Below are positions 45,311-53,820 of a DNA stretch of 64,000 bases, piece by piece. Both the position numbers and the translations under genes were made by a program. Position 1 is the first letter of the stretch. The number at the start of each line of letters is the position of its first letter. The stretch is from an uncultured Caryophanales bacterium (lineage in GTDB: Bacteria > Bacillota_I > Bacilli_A > RFN20 > CAG-826), in NCBI GenBank assembly GCA_946409515.1, contig CAMJWS010000002.1, positions 140,506 to 204,505 of the forward strand, in the 5' to 3' direction. A model generated the notes under the pieces. It worked only from the letters and a program-made list of their open reading frames with translations, searched no databases and was not told the origin of the DNA.

Positions 45311-46741
45311 ATGCCAGAATTACCAGAAGTAGAAACAGTTAAAAAGGTCTTATTACCGATTATTAAAGATCGTAAAATCCTTTCTATTGAAGTTTTAAGA
45401 AAATCAATCGTTAACGGTCTTGATAAAGAGTTTATTTCATTCTTTAAGAATGAAACATTTTTAAATATTACTAGACGTGGTAAATTCTTACTTATCCATT
45501 TAAGTAATGATAAAGTACTAATCTCCCATTTAAGAATGGAAGGTAAATATATTGAATTATTAGAAAGTGAAGAAAACACTAAATATGCACGTGTTGTCTT
45601 CCATTTAGATAACGGACATAAGCTTTGCTACGACGATTCAAGATCTTTTGGCAGAATGATTATGTCTAACGAGAAGAATTATCTAAAAGAAAAAGAAATC
45701 GCTAAATTAGGACCTGAGCCTTTTGAAGTTGATGATGTTTCTAACTTAGTCAAACAATGTAATAAAATGAGTCTTCCTATTAAGACCGCTTTACTTACTC
45801 AAACTCTTATTACTGGCTTAGGAAATATCTATGTTGATGAAGTTCTTTTCGCTAGCAAAATTCATCCTTTGACTCCAGCGAAATTCATCACCAAAGACGA
45901 ATGGGAAACCATCATCAAAGAATCAAAGAGAATTCTCACTGAAGCCATCAAAGCTGGTGGCTCCACAATCAAGAGTTATCACCCAGGTAAAGACATCTCA
46001 GGAGAATTCCAAACAAAACTCCTCGCGTATGGCCGAAAAGGTGAAAAGTGTGTTTCACGTCACGCTTTTATGCGATTTATTGCCGTAAATGGCCGTGGGA
46101 CCACATATTGTCCAAAGTGTCAAATCAAGCTTGGAGCGCCTATTAAAATCGCCATTGTGGGTAAGATTGCTTCAGGTAAATCCACTGTTCTAGATGAGTT
46201 TACTAAGGGTGGTTATTGCACTATTTCTTCTGATGAAATCGTCCATAAAATTTATGAGAAAATAGATGTCCAAAATCTCATCAATAAACGTCTTAAAGTG
46301 AAGGGTGAAAAATCGTTCGTTGATAACCTTAGAGATCATATTCAAAAGCATCCCGCTGATTTAGAAAAGTTAGAGAAGATTGTCCATCCATTAGTGAAGA
46401 AAGAAATCGAATCAACATTTAAGAATTCTAAGTCTCCTTTACTTGTGGCGGAAGTTCCTCTTCTTTTCAAAGCCAAGATGCAAGACATGTTTGATGTCAT
46501 CATTGGTGTGGATATCGACGAGAAAATTCAGATTGAAAGACTCAATCTTAGAGATAAAGAAAAAAGCGCTTTTTTAAAGCGCATTAATGATGAAAATAAT
46601 TTGTTTGAAGAACATAAGTTAGATTTAGACTTTATCGTTAATAATAACGATACCTTATCTATTTTAAGAAAAGATACTAAGGCAATTATTGATAAATTGC
46701 TAAGTCGCCTAAATCCACTTCTTGACCGCACATCGATCTAA
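45311..46741 (+). CDS. Fused formamidopyrimidine-DNA glycosylase and dephospho-CoA kinase
   Basis: One open frame of 476 residues joins two enzymes. Residues 1-275 are MutM/Fpg: MPELPEVETVKK with the catalytic Pro and Glu at 2-3, GRMIM, LITGLGNIYVDEVLFAS, the helix-two-turn-helix, and a zinc finger. Residues 278-476 are CoaE: the P-loop GKIASGKST at about 284-292, ISSDEIVHKIYE, HPLVKKEIE and VAEVPLLFK. The linker is only a few residues. The finger keeps C247, C267 and C270, but the second Cys is Arg with a His beside it (CVSRH). The start at 45311 is set by MPELPEVE; no Shine-Dalgarno site is visible. The 3' end overlaps dnaI by 56 bases. Confidence 0.93.
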   Translation: MPELPEVETVKKVLLPIIKDRKILSIEVLRKSIVNGLDKEFISFFKNETFLNITRRGKFLLIHLSNDKVLISHLRMEGKYIELLESEENTKYARVVFHLDNGHKLCYDDSRSFGRMIMSNEKNYLKEKEIAKLGPEPFEVDDVSNLVKQCNKMSLPIKTALLTQTLITGLGNIYVDEVLFASKIHPLTPAKFITKDEWETIIKESKRILTEAIKAGGSTIKSYHPGKDISGEFQTKLLAYGRKGEKCVSRHAFMRFIAVNGRGTTYCPKCQIKLGAPIKIAIVGKIASGKSTVLDEFTKGGYCTISSDEIVHKIYEKIDVQNLINKRLKVKGEKSFVDNLRDHIQKHPADLEKLEKIVHPLVKKEIESTFKNSKSPLLVAEVPLLFKAKMQDMFDVIIGVDIDEKIQIERLNLRDKEKSAFLKRINDENNLFEEHKLDLDFIVNNNDTLSILRKDTKAIIDKLLSRLNPLLDRTSI

Positions 46742-47594
46742 TTGTCTTCACGATTTGTTTAGACATAATCGCACCGGCTTTTGAATTGCATTCATAGAGT
46801 ACTTCGATTTCATCTAATGTGAAATTACTGGTAAAGACTGTGAAGAGTCTTTTGTTATAACGTGAAGAGATGATTTCATTGACGATTGCGTCTCTAATGA
46901 AGTCATTTTTGAATTCATGACCAAAGTCATCGATAACCAAGACTGGAACTGTGCAGTATTGTTCTAATTTTTTCTTGAATTCTTCATTGTTTTTCTTGTT
47001 TAAGTCACTTAATTCAAGAATACGTTTTGAAGCGTTCATGAAGCAGATTGGAATTTTACCTTTAAGTTCTCTTTTTGCTAAGTCGATAACCATCGCTGCA
47101 GCGTAATATGACTTACCACTTCTCATACCACCAGTTAAGTAGATCCAGTTAGTTTCTTCATTCTTGATGTACTTGTTATAAACAACAGTAGCTTTTGTTC
47201 TACCTTTAGTTCTATCAAGTTCTGGCATTGTAACATCAAGCCATTCATTTGGGAAATCTTGAATGAGGAACTGTCTTTCAAAACTGACACGTTTTAGAAG
47301 TGTTGGACATGGAATAAGCTGGGTTTCCACGACACCGTTATTAAATGTAACTTTACTTGTTAAATAAGCATTTTCCTTCTTGCACTGTTTTAGTCCAGGA
47401 CAATTTGAGCAGTAATTGATGTCTCTTGCAAAATCATAGATTTTGATTACGTTAGAATCAATATCTTCATCGCTCATTCCTAAACTCTTACAATACTTGA
47501 TTGCTTTTGGACATTGGTGAATCACTTCTTTCATTTGATCCAACAAGGAGTCATCTGCTGTGATTTTTAAATTTTCAACTTTAAGCCTTTCCAC
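46686..47594 (-). CDS. dnaI: Primosomal protein DnaI, helicase loader
   Basis: This roughly 302-residue protein has an N-terminal zinc-binding region with YCSNCPGLKQCKKE (about 80-95), then an AAA+ ATPase with TGGMRSGKSYYAAAMV (Walker A, about 165-180) and VLVIDDFGHEF (Walker B). It loads the replicative helicase with DnaB and DnaD. The start is taken as GTG at 47594, because the GGAGG inside the dnaB end is 8 bases away; the in-frame GTG/ATG at 47603 and 47600 are too close to it. The 3' end overlaps the convergent mutM-coaE by 56 bases. Confidence 0.92.
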   Translation of the reverse strand: MERLKVENLKITADDSLLDQMKEVIHQCPKAIKYCKSLGMSDEDIDSNVIKIYDFARDINYCSNCPGLKQCKKENAYLTSKVTFNNGVVETQLIPCPTLLKRVSFERQFLIQDFPNEWLDVTMPELDRTKGRTKATVVYNKYIKNEETNWIYLTGGMRSGKSYYAAAMVIDLAKRELKGKIPICFMNASKRILELSDLNKKNNEEFKKKLEQYCTVPVLVIDDFGHEFKNDFIRDAIVNEIISSRYNKRLFTVFTSNFTLDEIEVLYECNSKAGAIMSKQIVKTIRSMCGQEVDLGDLAIYQ

Positions 47595-48897
47595 CGTCAT
47601 CACCTCCGTTTAATTCATCCATTAATCTGTCCCACTCTAATTCCCAGTCACCATCATCATTGGCCTTGGACTTATCAGTGGTATTTTCTTTATTTGGTTT
47701 AATGCTCTCCACGGGGAGCACCATTTTCTTTGTTTCTTTCTTTCCGCGCGTTTTCTTATCTATCTTTCTTAAATAGTTCATTGTATCCACTGCGGTTCTA
47801 GCGTTTTCTCTCACTAAGGAAGCTGCAACTTTTTCAGCATAGGCTCTTGAGAGAACGTTATCCGCTTTTGTGAGAACGTAATCCACGACTGCGTTAATCA
47901 CTGGATTTGGTAGATGGTAGTTCTTAGATAAATCATTGATTAATCTAATATCCGCAGTTGCAGGTTTTGTACCATCTTGTAAGTAAGCTAGATAATCCTT
48001 AGGCGCTTTTGTTTCCATAAGATTGATCTTCTTAGCGAGATCACTTGAACCAGTATTGAGGTTTGGCCCTTCATCTACATCCTTACCTTTATAACGGTAT
48101 TTGTAGTTACTTTGTTCTTGCATGATCTTCGTTAATTTATCGAAGTCAATTCTATGGCCTTTTGGCTTTTCCAAGTCATAGACTTGATTGACAAGATTCG
48201 CTGCATCTTTTTCATTAACACCGTTGAGTGTTGCAAGTCTTTCGACTTCCTTCATTTCTTCTTTTCTGAAGGCTGATTCTTTGAGCTGCGATATTTCCTT
48301 TAAGGAAGCAAAGAACTCTTCATAATTGAACTGTCCTTTAATCTTGCCTCTATTGCGACCTTTGACTACTTGTTTGCTATCAGCCGCTTCGACGAAGGCT
48401 TCATCATCAAGTTGTGGATGGAAGACTTCTGCGAAACTTGCGGTGATTTCTGTGCCGTAGTTTTGTTTAGCGTCCAGTAAGTAGATCTTCTTAAGTCGAG
48501 AAGCATTACTTTCACCGATGCTTCTAATGAGCATGCCATATAGTAACGTATCATCGAAGAAGCCGCTTGGGGACTTAGGAGCATATAGTTCGTAATGGTA
48601 GATTTTGAAATCTTCACCTTCACTGACAAATGTCTTAAGTAGACCCGCTGCTTCGAGATATCTTCTGGCATCAACAAACGCACTAGCAGGCATTCTCATA
48701 CGTAAGAATACTTGCTCGTGTGTGCACAGCGGTGAGACTCTTTCGTTATTAGCTTCACTCCAAAGAGTCATGTACAAAGATAAGGCTTCAAAGCCTATCA
48801 TTGGTTGGTAAAGATTGCTCAAAGTATCACGGTCATAATCCGCGATGAGAGAGGCTAATCTTACTTCTAGAAAATCTTGGTGAGCTAATACTTTCAT
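47581..48897 (-). CDS. dnaB: Replication initiation and membrane attachment protein DnaB (DnaD family)
   Basis: This 438-residue protein has NLYQPMIGFEALSLYMTLWS, the conserved N-terminal block of Gram-positive DnaB, then DnaD-like helical repeats (about 180-360) and an acidic tail (DGDWELEWDRLMDELNGGDDGG). With DnaD and DnaI it loads the helicase at origins. The start MKVLAHQDF is chosen from family alignment; the frame is open further upstream to 48996, adding a hydrophobic stretch, but no ribosome site is there. A GATAAT -10 lies about 35 bases upstream. Four DnaA boxes lie just beyond. Confidence 0.9.
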   Translation of the reverse strand: MKVLAHQDFLEVRLASLIADYDRDTLSNLYQPMIGFEALSLYMTLWSEANNERVSPLCTHEQVFLRMRMPASAFVDARRYLEAAGLLKTFVSEGEDFKIYHYELYAPKSPSGFFDDTLLYGMLIRSIGESNASRLKKIYLLDAKQNYGTEITASFAEVFHPQLDDEAFVEAADSKQVVKGRNRGKIKGQFNYEEFFASLKEISQLKESAFRKEEMKEVERLATLNGVNEKDAANLVNQVYDLEKPKGHRIDFDKLTKIMQEQSNYKYRYKGKDVDEGPNLNTGSSDLAKKINLMETKAPKDYLAYLQDGTKPATADIRLINDLSKNYHLPNPVINAVVDYVLTKADNVLSRAYAEKVAASLVRENARTAVDTMNYLRKIDKKTRGKKETKKMVLPVESIKPNKENTTDKSKANDDGDWELEWDRLMDELNGGDDGGKA

Positions 48898-48988
48898 AAG
48901 GGAGTCTTTCAATGTTGGTGTCGCTATTATCACACATAGAAAAAGCAAAAGTAAAATGAAAAAGATATGCACATTTTTAGGCGCATAC

Positions 48989-49087
48989 TTATCCACATCA
49001 TGTGTATAAGCATTTATATATCAATATATAAATAAGTTGAAAAATCACACTTTTTTAAAACTTATCCACATTAAAATTTGTGGAAAA
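48989..49087. promoter_or_regulatory. Cluster of DnaA boxes around an AT-rich core
   Basis: There are four candidate boxes: TTATCCACA at 48989-48997, TGTGTATAA (reverse of TTATACACA) at 49001-49009, TTATCCACA at 49062-49070 and TGTGGAAAA (reverse of TTTTCCACA, one mismatch) at 49079-49087. Each pair faces inward, and the 50 bases between are nearly pure A/T. The cluster sits between dnaB-dnaI and pfkA. Confidence 0.7.
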
Positions 49088-49170
49088 AAGAGTTTTTGAA
49101 AAGACTTTTGCAAAATTGAGTATATAATGTTAGTCGTAATAATAATTTTATTATTAAGGAGAAATGACTC

Positions 49171-50133
49171 ATGATTAGAAAAATTGCGATCTTAACAAGT
49201 GGCGGTGATGCCCCAGGTATGAATGCGTGTTTACGCGCTTGTATCCGTGCAGGCTTATACCAAGGCAAAGAAATGTATGTTGTCTATGATGGCTTACGTG
49301 GATTAGTCGAAGGTGATATCCGTCAAGTTAATAAAGATTTCACACAAGATATCATTAATAGAGGCGGCACAATTATTAGAAGTGCCCGTATTCCAGAATT
49401 CAAAGAAGAAGCTGTGAGTAAGAAAGCAGCGGATAACCTTAGAGACTTTGAAATCGATGCTTTAATTGGTATCGGTGGCGATGGCACTTTTAGAGGCTTA
49501 CAAGCCTTATCTAAACATGGCGTAATCTGTATTGGTATTCCAGGTACAATTGATAACGATGTCGGTAGCACTGATGAAACAATTGGCTTTGCCACCGCTT
49601 TAAACACTATTTGTGATTGTGTCGATAAACTTAAAGATACATCTGGCTCTCACCAACGTTGTTCCTTAATTGAAGTTATGGGTCGTCACTGTGGTGATTT
49701 GGCAATGTTTGCTGCTTTAGCAGAAGGTGCTGAAGGTGTCATCTGTGTCGAACATCCACTTAAGAAGGAAGTCTTATTCCGTAAATTAAGAAAAATGAAA
49801 GCCCAAAATAAGAGCCACGCGATTATTATCGTCAGTGAAAACTTATTAGACATTAACGAATTAGCGGGTGAAATCGCTAAGGAAACAGGCTTTGATACAA
49901 GAACTGAAGTTCTTGGTAGATTACAAAGAGGTGGTTCTCCAACCGCGCACGACAGAATCTTGGCCGCAAGATTCGGTGCTAAAGCTGTTGAACTCCTTTG
50001 TGATAAAGAACCAACAAGTAGAATTGTTGGTATCAAACAAAACGAAATCGTTGATTACCCAATCGACGAAGCCGTTGAAATGAAACATAGGCATACACAT
50101 GGATTAAGGGACTTAATCGATATGTTGCAATAA
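49171..50133 (+). CDS. pfkA: 6-phosphofructokinase
   Basis: This 320-residue ATP-dependent enzyme has LTSGGDAPGMNACLRACIRA (ATP and substrate loop), IGIGGDGTFRGL, GIPGTIDNDVGSTDETIGF with the catalytic aspartates, and VLGRLQRGGSPTAHDR. It commits sugar to glycolysis. AAGGAG precedes the ATG. A TATAAT lies upstream, close to the DnaA-box cluster. The usual partner pyk is not adjacent; thrS follows after 60 bases. Confidence 0.98.
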   Translation: MIRKIAILTSGGDAPGMNACLRACIRAGLYQGKEMYVVYDGLRGLVEGDIRQVNKDFTQDIINRGGTIIRSARIPEFKEEAVSKKAADNLRDFEIDALIGIGGDGTFRGLQALSKHGVICIGIPGTIDNDVGSTDETIGFATALNTICDCVDKLKDTSGSHQRCSLIEVMGRHCGDLAMFAALAEGAEGVICVEHPLKKEVLFRKLRKMKAQNKSHAIIIVSENLLDINELAGEIAKETGFDTRTEVLGRLQRGGSPTAHDRILAARFGAKAVELLCDKEPTSRIVGIKQNEIVDYPIDEAVEMKHRHTHGLRDLIDMLQ

Positions 50134-50158
50134 ATTAGGCATTAAGCCAAAGGATAAG

Positions 50159-50180
50159 CCCGCTATTGTATTGCGGAGGG
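50159..50180 (+). promoter_or_regulatory. Hairpin next to the thrS ribosome binding site
   Basis: CCGC pairs with GCGG around a 9-base loop, and GGAGGG directly follows, so the ribosome site of thrS lies on the hairpin edge. It may control translation. Confidence 0.35.
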
Positions 50181-50193
50181 AAAGAATTAAATT

Positions 50194-51993
50194 ATGAAAG
50201 TACAACAACATGATGGTTCCATTATTGAAATGGAAAAAACAAGTGCAGAAGCATTAGAAGTATTAAACCATTCTACTTCTCACTTATTAGCGCAAGCTAT
50301 TACTGAACTTTATCCAAAAGCCTTATTTGGTTTTGGACCTGCCATTGAAAATGGCTTCTACTACGATATCGATTTCGGTGAAGATGTAATTACCGAAAAC
50401 GATCTTCCTGCTATTGAAAAGAAAATGAGAGAATTAGCAGGAAAAGATTTAAGAATTGTTCGTGAAGAACTCTCTAAAGAGCAAGCTCTTGAACTCTTTA
50501 AGAACAATCCTTACAAAGTTGAATTAATCAAGGAGATTAATGAAAGCATCACTACATTCAAACAAGGTGACTTTATAGATCTCTGCCGTGGACCACATAT
50601 TATGTCCACAGGACTCATTAAACATTTTAAACTACTTTCTTTAGCAGGTGCCTACTGGAGAGGTAATAGTAAAAATAAACAATTAACAAGAATCTATGGT
50701 ACCTCTTGGTATACCGCGGAAGATTTAAATAAATGGCTCGAAGTTCTTGAAGAAAGAAAGAGAAGAGACCACCGTATCTTAGGCAAACAATTAGGCATCT
50801 TCATGTATGATGACCTCGTTGGTAAAGGCTTACCAATGTGGTTACCAAATGGTTTCTTAGTGAGACGTTTATTAAGTGACTATATCATGGATAAAGAAAT
50901 AGCCTTAGGCTATAAACACGTCTTAACTCCATGTTTAGGCAACGTTGAATTATATAAGACATCTGGCCACTGGGCCCACTACCAAAAGGATATGTTCCCA
51001 AAGATGGATGTTGATAATGAATCATATGTCCTAAGACCAATGAACTGCCCACATCACATGGTCATGTATAGAAGTGCTTTGCACTCTTATCGTGAATTAC
51101 CATTAAAGATTGCGGAAATCGCAGCTGACTTCCGTTTTGAAGCCTCTGGTGCATTAACTGGTATTGAAAGAACAAGAGCGTTCTATCAAAACGACTCCCA
51201 CATCTTCTGTATGCCATCTCAAATCGGTGATGTCTTCAAAGAAGTTACAAAGCTCATTCTTGATGTCTATCATGACTTTGGTTTCCAAAACTATGCATTC
51301 CGTTTATCCTTAAGAGATCCTAACGATACCGAAAAATATTTCGGTAATGATGAGCTCTGGGAAAAGAGTGAAAACCAATTACGTGAAGTTTTAAAAGAAT
51401 TAGGTGTTGAATATTATGAAGCCATTGGTGAAGCCGCTTTCTATGGTCCTAAACTTGACGTTCAAGTTAAAAGCGCTATTGGTCATGATGTCACATTATC
51501 CACTATTCAATTAGACTATCAATTACCAGAAAGATTTGAACTTACCTATATTGATGAAAAAGGTGAGAAAGCTAGACCAGTTGTTGTTCATAGAGCGATC
51601 TTAGGTTCTTTAGATCGTTTCATCGCCTTCTTAATCGAAGAAACAAAAGGTGCTTTCCCAACATGGTTAGCCCCAGTTCAAGTTAACCTATTACCAGTTA
51701 ACAATGATTACCATTTAGAATACGCTAACGAATTATTAGCGAAGTTCAAAGAACATGGTCTTAGAGTGACTCTCGATGATTCTAATGACAAGCTTGGTTA
51801 TAGAATGAGAAGTTCACAAATGAAGAAGATTCCATACACTCTTGTTCTTGGTGATCATGAACGTGATGATAGAACAGTGACTTATAGAAGATTCGGTGTT
51901 CAAGAACAAATCACTGTCAGCATTGATGAATTCTTAAAACTCATTGATGATGAAATCAAAAATAAAGCATTACTCAATACTGAAAACAAATAA
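50194..51993 (+). CDS. thrS: Threonyl-tRNA synthetase lacking the TGS domain
   Basis: This 599-residue class II synthetase lacks the N-terminal TGS domain found in the 640-residue form. The editing domain has NHSTSHLLAQAITELYP (H-x3-H). The catalytic core has MDVDNESYVLRPMNCPHHM, DFRFEASGALTGIERTRAF and HRAILGSLDRFIAFL. The anticodon-binding domain starts at about 500. GGAGGG lies 13 bases before the ATG. No T-box is seen in the 60-base gap after pfkA. A good terminator follows. Confidence 0.97.
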   Translation: MKVQQHDGSIIEMEKTSAEALEVLNHSTSHLLAQAITELYPKALFGFGPAIENGFYYDIDFGEDVITENDLPAIEKKMRELAGKDLRIVREELSKEQALELFKNNPYKVELIKEINESITTFKQGDFIDLCRGPHIMSTGLIKHFKLLSLAGAYWRGNSKNKQLTRIYGTSWYTAEDLNKWLEVLEERKRRDHRILGKQLGIFMYDDLVGKGLPMWLPNGFLVRRLLSDYIMDKEIALGYKHVLTPCLGNVELYKTSGHWAHYQKDMFPKMDVDNESYVLRPMNCPHHMVMYRSALHSYRELPLKIAEIAADFRFEASGALTGIERTRAFYQNDSHIFCMPSQIGDVFKEVTKLILDVYHDFGFQNYAFRLSLRDPNDTEKYFGNDELWEKSENQLREVLKELGVEYYEAIGEAAFYGPKLDVQVKSAIGHDVTLSTIQLDYQLPERFELTYIDEKGEKARPVVVHRAILGSLDRFIAFLIEETKGAFPTWLAPVQVNLLPVNNDYHLEYANELLAKFKEHGLRVTLDDSNDKLGYRMRSSQMKKIPYTLVLGDHERDDRTVTYRRFGVQEQITVSIDEFLKLIDDEIKNKALLNTENK

Positions 51994-52010
51994 GAATCAT
52001 TAACTAAACT

Positions 52011-52034
52011 GCCTACCTATATGGTAGGCTTTTT
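52011..52034 (+). terminator. Terminator after thrS
   Basis: GCCTACC-TATAT-GGTAGGC is followed by TTTTT. Confidence 0.9.
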
Positions 52035-52111
52035 ATTCCACTTTTATCTTGCACACATAATGTGATAAATTAGAGATAATCGGAACATTTTTAAATTTTA
52101 AGAGGTGTTTT

Positions 52112-53638
52112 ATGAAAAAAAGTATTATTGCATTTGCGATAGTTGAAGCTAGTCTATTAGCGACATCTTTATTAGGTTGTTCCACTCCTAATTCTTCTAC
52201 GCCTATTTCTTCAAGCGATAATAGTTCAATATCATCCAGTATAGAATCCAGTTCTTCTAGCGAGTCATCTAGTTCATCTAGTGTACCTGTTCATGAGATT
52301 GATTCTCTTAGAGAGTTGAACTTTACATATAACTCTACTACTGATAGCTATTGGCTTGATGGCGCTAAATCTACAGATATCTCTGGTAATTTAGTCATCC
52401 CAAGTACATATAATGGAAAACCTGTAGTCGGTATTAATATGCAAGCTTTTCAGTTTTGTAAATCATTAAAATCAGTGGTCATTCCAAGTTCTATTAGAGA
52501 AATAGAATCTGAAGCCTTTGCGTTATGTGAAAATTTAGAATCAGTCACCTTGAATGAAGGTTTAACAATAATTAGTTATTATGCTTTTCATAGATGTGAG
52601 AAATTAAAATCAATCGTTATTCCTGATACCGTCACCTTCTTAGGAGACTGTTCATTTTTGGACTGTCTTTCTTTAGAAAGCGCAAAGCTAAGTAAATATA
52701 TTACTGTGATTGGTGACTATATGTTTGAAGGATGTTCAAAATTGAAATCAGTTAACATTCCTGAAGGGGTTACTCGCATTGGCGAATTTGCCTTTAGAAG
52801 TTGTGATTTCAATGCGGTTACAATACCAAATACTGTTAAAGAAATTGCCGTTAGCGCTTTTAATGGCAATAAATCTTTAAAGAGTGTCACTATTCCAGAA
52901 AGTGTGACTACTTTAGATTCTTCCGCTTTTATCAATTGTTCATCATTAGAAGCAATTAATGTAGATACAAACAATACTGTGTATTGTTCTATTGATGGTG
53001 TCCTTTTCAACAAAGAAAAAACTACACTGATGAAATTCCCATCAAACTGGGCAAAGGCTTTTACTTTTCCAAGTAGCGTTACCACTATTGGTGACTATGC
53101 GTTCAATAGCTGTGATCGTTTAGTATCATACGAAGTTCCAAACAACATTACTTCTATTGGTAAAAATGCTTTTTCTAGTTCCAAACATTTAGAATCAATT
53201 AATATTCCAAATAGTGTCACCTCAATTGGAATGTACTGTTTTGCGTGGGATACCGCTTTAAAAGAGATTACCATTCCTGGAAGTGTTTCCACTCTTGATC
53301 AAGGAACATTTAGAGATTGTAGCGTTCTTGAATCAGTAACATTAGAAGAAGGCATTACCTATATTGGCCATTCACCATTTATGTGGTGTACATCTTTAAA
53401 ATCAATTGTTATTCCTCATAGCGTCACTAATCTTGGCTTACAAGCTTTATATGAAAGCTTCTTCAATAATATCTACTACAAGGGAACAGAAGAAGAATGG
53501 AACAATATTGAAAGTCTTTCCAGACCACCATACATTTATAACGTGAGTGAAACCACTTTATCTTTCTATAGTGAAACTATACCAACAGGCACTGGTTCTT
53601 ATTGGCACTATGTAAATGATGTGCCTACCATTTGGTAA
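52112..53638 (+). CDS. BspA-like leucine-rich repeat lipoprotein
   Basis: This 508-residue protein has a lipoprotein signal (VEASLLATSLLGC, cysteine about residue 23), then a serine-only linker (about 28-60) and about 14 repeats of the treponemal LRR_5 type, such as SLKSVTIPESVTTLDSSAF and KSIVIPHSVTNLGLQAL, ending in a tail with YKGTEEEWNNI. Such proteins are exposed on the surface and often bind host or microbial partners; the ligand is unknown. AAGAGGTG precedes the ATG. Its codon use and serine linker resemble the lipoprotein at 63078. It is not in an operon. Confidence 0.88.
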   Translation: MKKSIIAFAIVEASLLATSLLGCSTPNSSTPISSSDNSSISSSIESSSSSESSSSSSVPVHEIDSLRELNFTYNSTTDSYWLDGAKSTDISGNLVIPSTYNGKPVVGINMQAFQFCKSLKSVVIPSSIREIESEAFALCENLESVTLNEGLTIISYYAFHRCEKLKSIVIPDTVTFLGDCSFLDCLSLESAKLSKYITVIGDYMFEGCSKLKSVNIPEGVTRIGEFAFRSCDFNAVTIPNTVKEIAVSAFNGNKSLKSVTIPESVTTLDSSAFINCSSLEAINVDTNNTVYCSIDGVLFNKEKTTLMKFPSNWAKAFTFPSSVTTIGDYAFNSCDRLVSYEVPNNITSIGKNAFSSSKHLESINIPNSVTSIGMYCFAWDTALKEITIPGSVSTLDQGTFRDCSVLESVTLEEGITYIGHSPFMWCTSLKSIVIPHSVTNLGLQALYESFFNNIYYKGTEEEWNNIESLSRPPYIYNVSETTLSFYSETIPTGTGSYWHYVNDVPTIW

Positions 53639-53654
53639 AACTCTAAATAAATAA

Positions 53655-53683
53655 TTGACACATTATATTAATAATGATAATAT
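53655..53683 (+). promoter_or_regulatory. Promoter of infC-rpmI-rplT
   Basis: TTGACA (consensus -35, 53655-53660), 17 bases and TAATAT (53678-53683). Confidence 0.85.
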
Positions 53684-53689
53684 CTTAAC

Positions 53690-53805
53690 GCAAAAACGTA
53701 GAAAGCAGAGGCACCCGCTTCTCGCCAGACTGACAAAAGTTAGTTGGCTAACGCTACTTCTTATGGGCTAAGAATGTTAACGGGTGCTGTACGCATCCGT
53801 TTTTT
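53690..53805 (+). promoter_or_regulatory. L20-type autoregulatory leader of infC
   Basis: GCACCCG at 53711-53717 can pair with CGGGTGC at 53781-53787. The latter alternatively forms the terminator ACGGGTGC-TGTAC-GCATCCGT plus T run (53780-53805). The position before infC-rpmI-rplT and the AGGCACCCGCTTCTCGCC block fit the Bacilli L20 leader, so L20 would favour termination. Confidence 0.8.
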
Positions 53806-53820
53806 AAATCAAAAAGGAGA

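Noticed and set aside
48898-48996. N-terminal extension of DnaB with a hydrophobic stretch
   Set aside because: The extended start is a GTG overlapping a DnaA box without a ribosome site, and the family alignment begins at the later ATG.
52112-53638. Repeats in the BspA-like gene read as DNA repeats
   Set aside because: They come from protein-level leucine-rich repeats with variable codons, not a DNA repeat array.
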